This document shows positions 9,477 to 18,299 of a stretch of DNA of 64,000 bases, in pieces. The stretch lies in NCBI RefSeq assembly GCF_003020125.1, contig NZ_PYFW01000002.1, positions 859,501 to 923,500 of the forward strand. The letters are read 5' to 3'. Source of the stretch: Bradyrhizobium sp. MOS003 (GTDB lineage Bacteria; Pseudomonadota; Alphaproteobacteria; Rhizobiales; Xanthobacteraceae). Made by a program: the position numbers and the translations under genes. Every line of letters starts with the position of its first letter. Position 1 is the first letter of the stretch. Below the pieces are notes generated by a model. It saw nothing but the letters and a program-made list of their open reading frames with translations. It made no database searches and was not told the origin of the DNA.

Positions 9477-9806
9477 TCATAGATCTTCCTTCAGAATGGC
9501 GACGCTGAACATAAACGACTTTTCTCCATCCTCTACATCCGCAAAAATAACTCCGACAAACTCTTCGCCTTTATAGACCTCTAGGGAGCCCTTTGTGTTA
9601 GCTCTCGTTCTCACGCTTAGCTCCGATGACAGCGTTTTTTTCAAATATGCCTCAAGCTTGCCCTTTTCGGCAGCGGTGATAACTGCCTCTTTCTGAGAGG
9701 ATACCGATTTGTTCTTGACTGACTGCGCGGAGGCGCCGCCATTTATAACGAAGACGCTCAGCGTCGCAGCGAGAAAGAAAAAAGACCAAGTCGCGCACCG
9801 AAACAA
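9477..9806 (-). CDS. Exported DUF3126-domain protein (109 aa)
   Basis: TTG start at 9806, preceded by GAAGGGAA. Residues 1-28 are a signal peptide (FFFLAATLSVFVINGGASA). The last ~60 residues match the compact DUF3126 pattern: KLEAYLKKTL, then an SLEVYKGEEFVGVIFADVED core and a FMFSVAIL strand close to the C-terminus. DUF3126 proteins known to me are short cytoplasmic alphaproteobacterial proteins of ~70 residues without a signal peptide, so an exported version with a ~30-residue linker is unusual. Role unknown. Confidence 0.65.
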   Translation of the reverse strand: MFRCATWSFFFLAATLSVFVINGGASAQSVKNKSVSSQKEAVITAAEKGKLEAYLKKTLSSELSVRTRANTKGSLEVYKGEEFVGVIFADVEDGEKSFMFSVAILKEDL

Positions 9807-9859
9807 TGTAAGTTCCCTTCATCTACTTGTTGTTTTTAATAGTTCTGCATGACGGCAGA

Positions 9860-10300
9860 TCATCGCCTCATGCGCTTCGAGCTCACCGAACGGGTCGTGC
9901 TCTTCAAACCGAACGCCTTTTCGCAACTTGGACCAAACCCTCCAATGGAGGCAATCGCCAGGGCACCGGGATTCGCCACATCTGCTTTGACTTGAAGAAT
10001 TGATCCGCCAGCAGCAACTTTCGCTATCACTTCGCACGTGAAACTCTCTTTAGTTTCCCCGCCCTCAGCACCAGAGAAACCTAAGGTCACAACTCGTTTC
10101 CAGTGATAGGTTTGGACCATTTTTTGTCCGTTAGCAGTATCGGGCGGCCCATAGATGCGCATGAAATCAATGATCTTACGAGTCTTCCGCCAACTGACGG
10201 CGTCGGATTCGGGCGGCAATTGACCAGCCGAGACAGGAAGTGTGAGCAGGAGCCACATAGCGACTATCTGCGTCGCGCCGATCATTCTTCGACGAGGCAT
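9860..10300 (-). CDS. Exported hypothetical protein (146 aa)
   Basis: Start taken at ATG 10300 (MPRRRMIG); the frame also allows TTG 10306. The basic start followed by IVAMWLLLTLPVSAG is a signal peptide. The mature part has MRIYGPPDTANG and YHWKR, a pattern that recurs in the lipoprotein at 3951 (VVRWGPPASS... AYSWQ), hinting at a shared small beta-fold. Two cysteines (FTCEV and SCEKAF) could pair. The C-terminus is very basic (SSKRMRR). Function unknown. Confidence 0.55.
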   Translation of the reverse strand: MPRRRMIGATQIVAMWLLLTLPVSAGQLPPESDAVSWRKTRKIIDFMRIYGPPDTANGQKMVQTYHWKRVVTLGFSGAEGGETKESFTCEVIAKVAAGGSILQVKADVANPGALAIASIGGFGPSCEKAFGLKSTTRSVSSKRMRR

Positions 10301-10992
10301 TATCAATCATCGCTTGTAGTTGCAGTGCGTTTCGCGTTCAGCGGTGCCGCGCTGCAACCTTCATTTTAAAAATCGGCTGATCGCATATCATATAACGTGT
10401 TTTTAATCACTGACGGTCGGGTTTACCAGCACTCGCCTATGAGATTGCGGGAGCCGCGATCCTTGCACGCAAGGACGAGCCTAGTCATCCGCAACCTTAG
10501 AATCATTGCATCAGCGAAACTCTGAGCTGCCCCCTATCCCGTTCATCGCGCCAGCTGAACGCGGGTTGTTTGGCCCTAATAGCGTGCGATTCTCGACCAG
10601 CATCACAGCCTGCGACCACGGCACGATCAGTCTGGCAAACCAGCCCTAAAGACTTTCGATCGCATCCAAGAGAGCATCGTACCGGCTCTTCATGAAGTGC
10701 ATCGGAGCAAGCAGGCGCTGGGTCTTCGTCTCTCGCCTGCTTGGCCCTTTAGCGGGCAGCCAACCGGGTTATAGGGCCCCTCCCCCGCCCGCCGACCGCA
10801 TCACCATGCTTTTCAACCAAAGGCGTCCTCGGATCTCGATCGGTCCGACGAGGCGGAACGCCTTTTCCTGGCGTCGACTTTAAACGTATTGCAATAAACG
10901 TTTCCACTTGGCTATTCTTGCACTCAGACTAGCGCCCGCCATTTCTTAATGACCAAATTCCTGTATCGCTCCAAAGGTGCATTTAGATCATC
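10301..10992. other. Divergent intergenic region upstream of the cyclase gene
   Basis: About 690 bases between the divergent exported-protein gene and the cyclase gene at 10993. Open frames here are short and unconvincing. The region must hold the promoters of both genes; AT-rich patches occur at 10370-10410 and 10880-10990. No recognisable operator or RNA gene was seen. Confidence 0.35.
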
Positions 10993-13596
10993 ATGAGACG
11001 CAAAATTGCGGCCATTTTTGCCGCAGACATTGCCGGTTACAGCCGGTTGGTTGCGGAAGACGAGGAAGAGACTCTCCGCAGACTAAAGGCGTATCGGGAA
11101 GTCACAGACGAGTTTATCGCCAACGCGCGGGGGCGAATTTTCAACACTGCAGGTGACGCCGTGCTCGCTGAATTTCCGAGCGCGGTGGACGCGGTGCGGT
11201 GCGCGATTGACATCCAGGAAAGTCTCCGGACCCGCAATGGTGCTTTTCCTCCCAGTCGGCACATGAGCTTCAGGATTGGAATTACGATTGGCGACGTCGT
11301 CGAGCGTGATGATGGCGATCTGCTCGGTGACGGCGTCAACATTGCAGCGCGGCTCGAAGGCTTGGCGGAAGTCGGGGGAATCTGCGTTTCACGTGCCGTG
11401 TACGAGCAGGTCGCAAACAAATTGTCCGTTCCCTTTGCCGACATGGGAGTTCAGCAGGTCAAGAATATCCCGACCCCGGTGCACGCTTATAAGATTGGGA
11501 AGCAATCGGAGGATCGCAAGACGAGCACGCCCAGCAGTTCGATTTGGGACTTCCTGCCGGGCCGTAAAGTCGCCCAAACCGAGGACGGCAGTCCGAGACA
11601 AAGCTGGACGACAAGACTTGGTGCGGCGTGGGACTGGCGCACGATCTTCGAGGCTATGATCGCCCTTCTAACGCTTTTGATTCTGACCAAAATCCCGGAC
11701 TTGGTGGGAGCCTTCGCTATCGGTGGTGCGCTGACGCATGGATTGATCGGGCTTCTCAGCGGAGTCGTTGTTTTTGCGTCCGCATTTCTCCTTCGGCCCA
11801 CATTGCAACTGACTTCGACGGAATGCATCGTGGTTGCTGCGGCTTATGGGACATCCTGCTTGTTAGGCCCTGCTATTGCGGAAATTCTCCGTCGCGCAGG
11901 TTTGGGCGGCTATGATGCGGCCTACATCGGGAGATTGGAGCTTTCAGTTTTCTTTGGCTGCGTAGGCGCCACCGCGGTTCAATGGCGAACCCCTCAAGCC
12001 CCTACGGCGCTTGCGGCACTGATATTCATCGCGCTTCTCCTCGGCTACCGCTACGCCCTTTATGAATTTGGCGTTCTTTCTAGCTTCTCTACCATGGTAT
12101 TGCCTTTTCCAGTGGTTCTCACGGGATGCTTGATGGCGACCACAAAGGGACGCGTGTCTGCCGCACTTGACGCAGCAACGATCGTCGCGGTTTGGCTGAC
12201 TGCATTGGGGGTTGCACTGATTTCGTTCGCATTCCCAAGCGGCGCAACATTGTTTTTCTACGGAGACCCGGTGGGGGCCGTCTACTTTCTTGCCATGGCA
12301 GTGCCAACAGCATTGGCATGGCCCGCCATTCGTCTGGCTCGCCCGGGGTTCAATTGGCCGCCCGCATCCCAGCCCGTGATTTTGGGTAGATATCTGAAGA
12401 TCGGTGCAGCGATGCTTGTCGTCGTCTACGCCGCCGGTTTTGCGATGACATCGGCAGAACGCAATACACCAATGTCTCGCTGCACGTCGGAGGATGGCGT
12501 CGAGGCTTGTAGCATCGTCATTGACTCGCTGGGTGCCTCTATCGAGGACCGCATCAACGCCCTGAATATCCGCGCGAACCGGCATATACAGGCTTCGAGA
12601 TGGGATCAGGCGATCGCGGACCTCACAAAATTGATCGAGTTTGATGCCAAGAATGCAGAACGATACGTCACGCGAGCGAATCTCTGGGACCAAATCGAGT
12701 CGTATGATCAGGCCATCGGGGACATGGACGCCGCGCTCGCGCTACAGCCGAACAGCCCGAAGCTTTACCTGGCGCGTAGTGATCTTTGGAAAAAGAAGGG
12801 CGACGACGGCAGGACGTCGGCGGATCTGGATCAATTCGTCCGGCTGGAGCCATCGGCAGAGAATTTTGTCAAACGTGCCGAATACAATCTGGAGAAGGAT
12901 CGTGTTGCCGCCGCCATCAATGACTACGGTACGGCGATCAAAATGGACCCGAAGAACGTCAGTTATTTGAAGGCACGAGCCGGCGCATTTGAACGCAAAG
13001 GCGACGCGGCTTCGACTCAAGCCGACTTCATGGCCATTGTGCGCCTGTACGATGCCTCCCTTGCAGCCAGTCCGACTTCAAAAGCCGCCCTCGAACGGGC
13101 AGAGCTTTGGAAACAACTGAAGAACTACCCGAAGGCTCTGGCAGACTACAATTTGGCCATCCGCCTCGATCCAAATGATAAATATAGCTACGACTATCGG
13201 TACTATTTGGTACAAGAAATGACGGGCTACTCGACCCAAGCGAGTATGAAATACCTCGATGAATTCGTATCGAAAGAGCCGACCTTAGCGGACAACTACC
13301 GAGTTCGAGCGGAAGCAAGGGATGAGCGCGAGCTAGATAAGAATCTGGCGGACTATGACCAGGCGATACGCCTGAGGCCCGATGATGCAGGCTTTCGGTT
13401 TGCTCGAGCTGCATTGCTGGAGAGGAAGGGCAATTTCGCGGGAGCGATAGCTGATTATGATCGGGCAGTTCAGATCGACCCCAAGGACGCCAAGGCGCTT
13501 TACCTGCGTGGGACGGCAAAATCCAGCAAAGGAGATCGGACGGGCGCCGCTGATATTGCCGCCGCGAAGGCGCTCGATCCGGATGTTGGCAAGTAA
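10993..13596 (+). CDS. Class III adenylate/guanylate cyclase with membrane region and TPR repeats
   Basis: 867 residues. Residues 1-170 are a class III cyclase catalytic domain: FAADIAGYSRL with metal-binding Asp12, NTAGDAVLAEF with the second metal Asp55, and GDGVNIAARLEG with the transition-state Asn116 and Arg120. Residues ~210-490 form about eight hydrophobic membrane segments. Residues ~510-860 are TPR repeats (e.g. WDQAIADLTKLIEFDAKNAE and FAGAIADYDRAVQIDPKDAK). The catalytic residues look intact, so it should make cAMP (or cGMP) from the nucleotide triphosphate. The cyclase domain precedes the membrane region. This architecture is expanded in bradyrhizobia. The three exported-protein genes downstream share its direction, 102 bases further on. 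Confidence 0.88.
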   Translation: MRRKIAAIFAADIAGYSRLVAEDEEETLRRLKAYREVTDEFIANARGRIFNTAGDAVLAEFPSAVDAVRCAIDIQESLRTRNGAFPPSRHMSFRIGITIGDVVERDDGDLLGDGVNIAARLEGLAEVGGICVSRAVYEQVANKLSVPFADMGVQQVKNIPTPVHAYKIGKQSEDRKTSTPSSSIWDFLPGRKVAQTEDGSPRQSWTTRLGAAWDWRTIFEAMIALLTLLILTKIPDLVGAFAIGGALTHGLIGLLSGVVVFASAFLLRPTLQLTSTECIVVAAAYGTSCLLGPAIAEILRRAGLGGYDAAYIGRLELSVFFGCVGATAVQWRTPQAPTALAALIFIALLLGYRYALYEFGVLSSFSTMVLPFPVVLTGCLMATTKGRVSAALDAATIVAVWLTALGVALISFAFPSGATLFFYGDPVGAVYFLAMAVPTALAWPAIRLARPGFNWPPASQPVILGRYLKIGAAMLVVVYAAGFAMTSAERNTPMSRCTSEDGVEACSIVIDSLGASIEDRINALNIRANRHIQASRWDQAIADLTKLIEFDAKNAERYVTRANLWDQIESYDQAIGDMDAALALQPNSPKLYLARSDLWKKKGDDGRTSADLDQFVRLEPSAENFVKRAEYNLEKDRVAAAINDYGTAIKMDPKNVSYLKARAGAFERKGDAASTQADFMAIVRLYDASLAASPTSKAALERAELWKQLKNYPKALADYNLAIRLDPNDKYSYDYRYYLVQEMTGYSTQASMKYLDEFVSKEPTLADNYRVRAEARDERELDKNLADYDQAIRLRPDDAGFRFARAALLERKGNFAGAIADYDRAVQIDPKDAKALYLRGTAKSSKGDRTGAADIAAAKALDPDVGK

Positions 13597-13698
13597 CCAA
13601 AACTGTCACGCGGCTGATGGTGGGAGGCCGTTTCAGATTTGGAAGCGAGGCTTTGCCGTCATTACGTAGGTTACAACACATTTCAAAAGAGGATTTAA

Positions 13699-14592
13699 GT
13701 GAGAACCGTTGTTATCGCCACATCCCTCATCTGGTTTTCTATTTCTGGCGCTTTGTCGGCTGAATCAGTGTGGACGCATAACGGATCAACGATCACATGG
13801 GAATCGAGCGGACAAACGCGCTCGGCCTCATATCTTGAACCACGAGCTGGATTAGAAAGCGTCGGAATTAGACCCGGCGTAAAGCTGTTCGAAGGTACCC
13901 GAAAAGGTGCTGTACTTACGGGAAACAGCTACTCGTTCAAGAACGGCTGTGAAGCAATTCCGTTTGCTGTTACTGCTGTGATCACCAATGAACGTCAAAT
14001 CGTGTTAACCGGAGAAGCGCCCATACGGTCGAGCGGTTGCAACGTGACGACTTCGACCCGGACAGTCACGCTTCAACTAGACTTCGTTCCCGATGCGGCA
14101 GGATCGGTTCAATCTTCCAGTCCGCCTGGCATTCGAGAAGTAAGCTCCGATATCCCCAAGCCAAGCGCGGCGGTTCAGGATAAGCTCAGTGCTTTAAAGA
14201 GGGAAGCGGAAGCTGAACAAGCCCAATCTGAGCAGGGGTCTTCATTCACCGTCTGCAACGCGACCATGGACAAGATGTCGGTCGCATTTGGGCGCAGCGG
14301 GAGGGTCAGGGGTTGGACGACGGTCCAGTCAGGCACATGCGAGATAATCGAAAAAATGAATTCTGCACAGAGAATAAAGTACTACGCCAAAACAAAAAAT
14401 ACCGAATATCAAAGCGGAGTATTGGAACTCACTTGCGTCGAAGAGAAAGCATTCACGAGATCCGACGGCGATCCATGCAACGGGACCTTGGTAGGTTTTA
14501 CTCGCAGGAGATTAAAACCAGGCGAGCACTTCAGTGTCACCCTGAGGCCACGGGCCGGTGAACCCGAGGCAGACATTCCGGAGGGCGACTGA
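13699..14592 (+). CDS. Exported DUF1036-domain protein (297 aa)
   Basis: GTG start at 13699 preceded by GAGG. Signal peptide over residues 1-20 (IWFSISGALSA). The middle and N-terminal part is beta-rich (residues 25-130) with GNSYSFKNGCEAIPF. From about residue 185 comes a DUF1036-like domain: FTVCNATMDKMSVAFG, W, SGTCEII, RIKYYAKTKNTEY and a Cys pair. DUF1036 modules are small periplasmic beta domains of unknown role in alphaproteobacteria. The stop overlaps the start of the next gene (TGATG), so the two are translationally coupled. Confidence 0.7.
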   Translation: MRTVVIATSLIWFSISGALSAESVWTHNGSTITWESSGQTRSASYLEPRAGLESVGIRPGVKLFEGTRKGAVLTGNSYSFKNGCEAIPFAVTAVITNERQIVLTGEAPIRSSGCNVTTSTRTVTLQLDFVPDAAGSVQSSSPPGIREVSSDIPKPSAAVQDKLSALKREAEAEQAQSEQGSSFTVCNATMDKMSVAFGRSGRVRGWTTVQSGTCEIIEKMNSAQRIKYYAKTKNTEYQSGVLELTCVEEKAFTRSDGDPCNGTLVGFTRRRLKPGEHFSVTLRPRAGEPEADIPEGD

Positions 14593-15119
14593 TGACTGCA
14601 ACGAGAGCGCTTACCTTCACCGCGTTAGCGGTGATTGCCGCCGGCTCCTCTGCGCTGGCCGGTCCATTGATGAGCGAAAAGGATTGCCTCGAGCTGGTCA
14701 AATTGACGCGTGAGTGCCGTACCCGAGCCAATCACTACGAAAAAAGCCAACTCGCAAGTGACGCCGCGAGATTTCGCCAATGCGAAAAGCTCTACTTCGA
14801 GTCCTACACCAACTTTTGCGATTCTAATCGGGAATTTATCGCGATGATCCGGAAGGGCGCTGAACAGAAGCGCGCCTTGGAAGGCGCCGTTGCGCCTGAG
14901 ATCGCGCGTCCCGATGCTAATGATGAAACAGTCTCGGCTTCGACAGGCGGTGGCTTTAGTACGAATGAAGTTGTGGGAATCATTGGGGAGCTTGCGATAA
15001 TTGGCCTTGGAGCTGCCGCAGGAACCGCTAGCTCATCAGGGTACAGCAACGGTCCGAGAACTCAGATGCCGTCAGTGCCTCGATCGAGAGACAGTGGCGT
15101 TAGCGGAGGATCGCGTTGA
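14592..15119 (+). CDS. Exported hypothetical protein (175 aa)
   Basis: ATG overlaps the stop of the DUF1036 gene by one base. Signal peptide MTATRALTFTALAVIAAGSSALA, then a helical, cysteine-containing domain (CLELVKLTRECR, RQCEKLYFESYTNFCDSNREF; four cysteines, likely two disulfides). A hydrophobic glycine/alanine stretch (IIGELAIIGLGAAAGTAS) near residues 128-147 could be a membrane anchor. The tail is Ser/Pro/Gly-rich. Middle gene of a coupled three-gene run. No family recognised. Confidence 0.6.
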   Translation: MTATRALTFTALAVIAAGSSALAGPLMSEKDCLELVKLTRECRTRANHYEKSQLASDAARFRQCEKLYFESYTNFCDSNREFIAMIRKGAEQKRALEGAVAPEIARPDANDETVSASTGGGFSTNEVVGIIGELAIIGLGAAAGTASSSGYSNGPRTQMPSVPRSRDSGVSGGSR

Positions 15120-15862
15120 GGCACATCGTTTTTATCGTGCTCATTACATTGCTTATTTCGTTAAATGGCAGCGAGACTGGTGCGCAAACGTGCGGCGAGA
15201 AATTTCGATCCAGTGTCGGAAAATGCATGAGCGATGCACAACGAACCGCCGCTGTTGGAGACGTCTCGTATATTTCGTCTTGCAAAGCCAGATTTGAACC
15301 CGAGTACGAGGTTTGCGCTTCTGGGCCTGGGACCGAGGCTTGCAGAGAAAATATCAGATGGATAGGTACGAACGCTGGCGCGCGAAGATCGTTTGAAGAA
15401 GCGCGCAAGCAAGGACGGTCATTACTCGACGCCATGCTCTTTGCTCAGCGGCACAACCCATCTGCCCAAAAGTCCATCGCAGATTGCGGCGAAGTTGCTC
15501 TCAATTTAGCACGACAGATCTTCGCCGAGAACAACCAAGAGAAAATAGCTGAGCAAACACAAGATGCATCTTCTTGTGCGAGTGTTGTTTGGGACGACAG
15601 CGATTTCGACAACGGTGGACCTGACTTTTGGCATGTTTTCGCGAGAGTCACAAACAACTGTAATTTTAGGTTCAAAACCGCTTTCTGCATTAGATTTTTA
15701 GATCAAGTCGTTGGCACGCCTCAAAGCAACGTTCTGCATTACGGCCCCAATAATTATGGCCCAAGTGACGTGCCGTTCATCGGCATAAAAACCCGGACGC
15801 GCGCGTTCCGCGGCTTAACTTCATTCTGTCCGGTGGACCAAATCTGTTCTGCGAGCTGCTAA
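15116..15862 (+). CDS. Exported cysteine-rich hypothetical protein (248 aa)
   Basis: TTG start at 15116 overlapping the previous stop (TTGA), with GGAGG six bases upstream supporting it. Signal peptide IVLITLLISLNGSETGAQ. The mature protein has over ten cysteines (CGEKFRSSVGKCMSDAQ, CKARF, CASGPGTEACREN, CASVVW, NNCNFRFKTAFC). The C-terminal WHVFARVTNNCNFRFKTAFC part looks like a small beta domain. The reading ends QICSASC, but the +2 frame over 15790-15940 also reads smoothly (GGPNLFCELLINGDPVGG), so the true C-terminus may be shifted. Last gene of the coupled trio. Confidence 0.55.
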   Translation: MRHIVFIVLITLLISLNGSETGAQTCGEKFRSSVGKCMSDAQRTAAVGDVSYISSCKARFEPEYEVCASGPGTEACRENIRWIGTNAGARRSFEEARKQGRSLLDAMLFAQRHNPSAQKSIADCGEVALNLARQIFAENNQEKIAEQTQDASSCASVVWDDSDFDNGGPDFWHVFARVTNNCNFRFKTAFCIRFLDQVVGTPQSNVLHYGPNNYGPSDVPFIGIKTRTRAFRGLTSFCPVDQICSASC

Positions 15863-15995
15863 TTAATGGCGACCCTGTTGGCGGGATAGGAGCATTAGCA
15901 ATTTTCGGACAACACTTTTCCAAAAGCGCCTGAGCTTTTTGCTGTGTCCGCGCGTCTATCTTGCTTTTCATTTCAACTAAAAATGCCAGCCGCTG

Positions 15996-16571
15996 TTGGT
16001 GAACACTCAAGCCCCATGCGCTAGCATGACGCGACGACGCACTCCGCTGGCGAACACCTCGGTGATCGCATCGTCCCAAACGTTCAGCTTCATCTGCCGC
16101 AGTCGACATTGCGCCGGCTCTTTTTGCGCGTCAGCGAACGAGGTTTTCAAGTCCGGCAATACGAAACGCTATTGCTGCATTCCCGTACTGCTCACTTGCA
16201 CGTCGGAGACGGGGGCATGGGTTAAGTACGGCAAAAGCTCCTTACTAAGAAATAATTGCAGCCCAAAAACCGTTCACTGGACTCAGAAGATAGTGAAAAC
16301 GTCGGTCGAGGATAGCGGCTGTTTAACAATACTGACGCACGCGGATTTTAGAGGCGAGCCCGCGCCCGGGCTTCGGAGAGTTTATGGGGTCGAAAAACTT
16401 CCTGATGAATTCTGTACCGGGTTACTTCGTTATGAGGGCGCCGAACCTGGATCTTGTTACCTTGAAACAGTGACCGAGAGTGCGAGTTATGATCGGCCAA
16501 AGGAAGCTGATGAACTATTTATGAAGATCATCGTACCCGTGAAAAAATACAAAGTAGTCGACGAAGATTAG
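15996..16571 (+). CDS. Possible cysteine-containing hypothetical protein, start uncertain
   Basis: Open from GTG 15996 to 16571. The C-terminal ~110 residues (from about VLLTCTSETGAWVKYG) look protein-like with regularly placed cysteines and a charged end (VKKYKVVDED). The first ~60 residues do not, and the frame may enter from a decayed upstream gene. Could be the 3' part of another exported protein of this cluster. No family recognised. Confidence 0.35.
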   Translation: MVNTQAPCASMTRRRTPLANTSVIASSQTFSFICRSRHCAGSFCASANEVFKSGNTKRYCCIPVLLTCTSETGAWVKYGKSSLLRNNCSPKTVHWTQKIVKTSVEDSGCLTILTHADFRGEPAPGLRRVYGVEKLPDEFCTGLLRYEGAEPGSCYLETVTESASYDRPKEADELFMKIIVPVKKYKVVDED

Positions 16572-16973
16572 ACGCTGTGAGTTACCATTTCTGCCTCAAG
16601 AAGGACGTGAACAGCATCTCAGCAACAACTCGCCCGAGCCGGCTGTTGGAGCTCTCCATTAATGCGGCGCGATGCGGCAAGGGCCTTAGCTTGCTCATTC
16701 TCAAGGGCGCGGTCGAAATTGAAACCACGACGCCCGCTGCCGCGTATTGATTATCCTGCCATGGAGGCCCGCTTCCTCCCGGCAGCTCCGCCCCGGCATG
16801 GGACTGTTTGAGTTGCGGCTTACCTGCGAACTTCGAAGTCGCATGGATTCGGAGTTCAAACGTTATGGAAGAACTCAGCCAGCGGCCCAGCCCTCAGTCG
16901 CGCAGCACATGAGCCAAGCCTAATCCCACTCACCTGTTGACGGGCAAATGTTCTACCCGGAGAGCTTATAGTC
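16572..16973. other. Intergenic between convergent units, nothing seen
   Basis: About 400 bases between the plus-strand exported cluster and the minus-strand mcrC. No supported gene and no clean terminator hairpin. Confidence 0.35.
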
Positions 16974-18299
16974 TCAAAAAGTGACAAGAGAGCGCGCGAA
17001 ACTCCTCCGCTGTTCCCACTTCGCCGAACCCTCATTGGAGGGATGCAGCAGCATAGCCAAGTCTTGCAACTGCACCGGACGAAAGATCACCATCGGCTTA
17101 GATCCGGCACCCCAGAGCACGGGGTGACGAATTTCTACCCGCTCTTCGCGAGCTTCTGATGAAGTGGTCCCGTACAGAATAATGCTTTTCTGATTTGGCG
17201 AGGCCAACGCGTACATGGACAGTTGATAGAGCCAACCGGCAGGATAGCCTTTTTCCCAGATGTCCCGATACTTTGCATCTAAGAAACCGATCAGGCCCGT
17301 AGCGCTGAATAGTGCAAAGTCAGGCCGCGGTCTCGGTAAAGAGCGTCCTTTAGGGTTTGCGAGCGGTGGGTATGCAAACATGCCTTTGGTAGTCTGCTCA
17401 TCCCTTATCGAGACGCCGTCAAGATTCTCGCGCAAGAAACGGGAAAGCAGGCGCTGAAAAAAGAGGTTCATGTCGAACAGAAATCCGGGGGTGCGGTGAG
17501 AAGACGTCTCCGTCTCAATTGAAGTGCCGCGCATTCCAAATAGAAGTCTAATGAGCGTCAGTGCAGGCCGACTTGTTGCCGTGAGACGCGTCAGCCCTCG
17601 CTCAACCTCATCGAGATCACGCCCCTGGAGCGCAGTTGTTTCGACTGCGTCGAATGCTTCGCCCAAGCTCCGAACGCGTCGATACAAATCCCGATTGGTT
17701 GTCATGCTTCCTGCGAGATCGAGCCCCGATCGCAGAACCTGGTTGAGCCTCCAATTGGCATGCCGCTGGAAGTGCAAACACGGAAGTGCTCCATCCACGA
17801 TTCCGCCGCGAGACGCAATCTTATCGACGAGGATTCGCCCTCTGGGACTTGTGAGCATTTCTGAAACTGGAACATACCGGCGCAGCAAGCCCCGATGCAG
17901 CAATTCCTCAATCTCCGCCACCAACAGCGATATGAGAATATCATGTATACCGTGTTGAGCTGTCGGAGTGAGGGTCTGCCCAATTACTTGGAAGTCACGT
18001 AAACCATAGGCATAGCGAACCAGCGACGTGAGGGCTAACCCCTGCAGCTTGGGATTGATGTTGATCCGAAGGGGGCCCACAGCGATGTGCCCCACAAAAG
18101 AAGTCGTGGAAACTTCGAGGCCTTTGTATCCCTCTCGGACGTCGACCTGGCCTCGAATTGCAAGCGCTAGGGTTTGTGCTGCGAGATTATTTCTAAGCGT
18201 CGTGCCGATGAGTTGCGGACGTGAAACAGCTTCGACGCGATCCCATTCATTTAGCGTGACGGGAACAGCTTCAAAGCCATTTTCAAGATATTCAAGCAT
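16974..18299 (-). CDS. mcrC: McrC, nuclease subunit of McrBC-type restriction system
   Basis: About 441 residues; start set at ATG 18299 (MLEYLENGF), overlapping the 3' end of mcrB by 8 bases. The N-terminal part has the McrC scaffold (VGHIAVGPLRININPKL, SLVRYAYGL). The C-terminal part holds the PD-(D/E)XK site: RPDFALFSATG followed by FLDAKYRD, giving the catalytic D...DxK. McrC is the endonuclease partner that McrB recruits to DNA carrying modified cytosine; cleavage depends on McrB GTPase translocation. Length is longer than the E. coli protein (~350) but typical of this subgroup. Confidence 0.88.
   Translation of the reverse strand: MLEYLENGFEAVPVTLNEWDRVEAVSRPQLIGTTLRNNLAAQTLALAIRGQVDVREGYKGLEVSTTSFVGHIAVGPLRININPKLQGLALTSLVRYAYGLRDFQVIGQTLTPTAQHGIHDILISLLVAEIEELLHRGLLRRYVPVSEMLTSPRGRILVDKIASRGGIVDGALPCLHFQRHANWRLNQVLRSGLDLAGSMTTNRDLYRRVRSLGEAFDAVETTALQGRDLDEVERGLTRLTATSRPALTLIRLLFGMRGTSIETETSSHRTPGFLFDMNLFFQRLLSRFLRENLDGVSIRDEQTTKGMFAYPPLANPKGRSLPRPRPDFALFSATGLIGFLDAKYRDIWEKGYPAGWLYQLSMYALASPNQKSIILYGTTSSEAREERVEIRHPVLWGAGSKPMVIFRPVQLQDLAMLLHPSNEGSAKWEQRRSFARSLVTF

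Noticed and set aside
11944..12693. 249-codon minus-strand open frame
   Set aside because: Lies antisense within the membrane/TPR part of the cyclase gene; unusual Cys/His/Arg composition typical of shadows.
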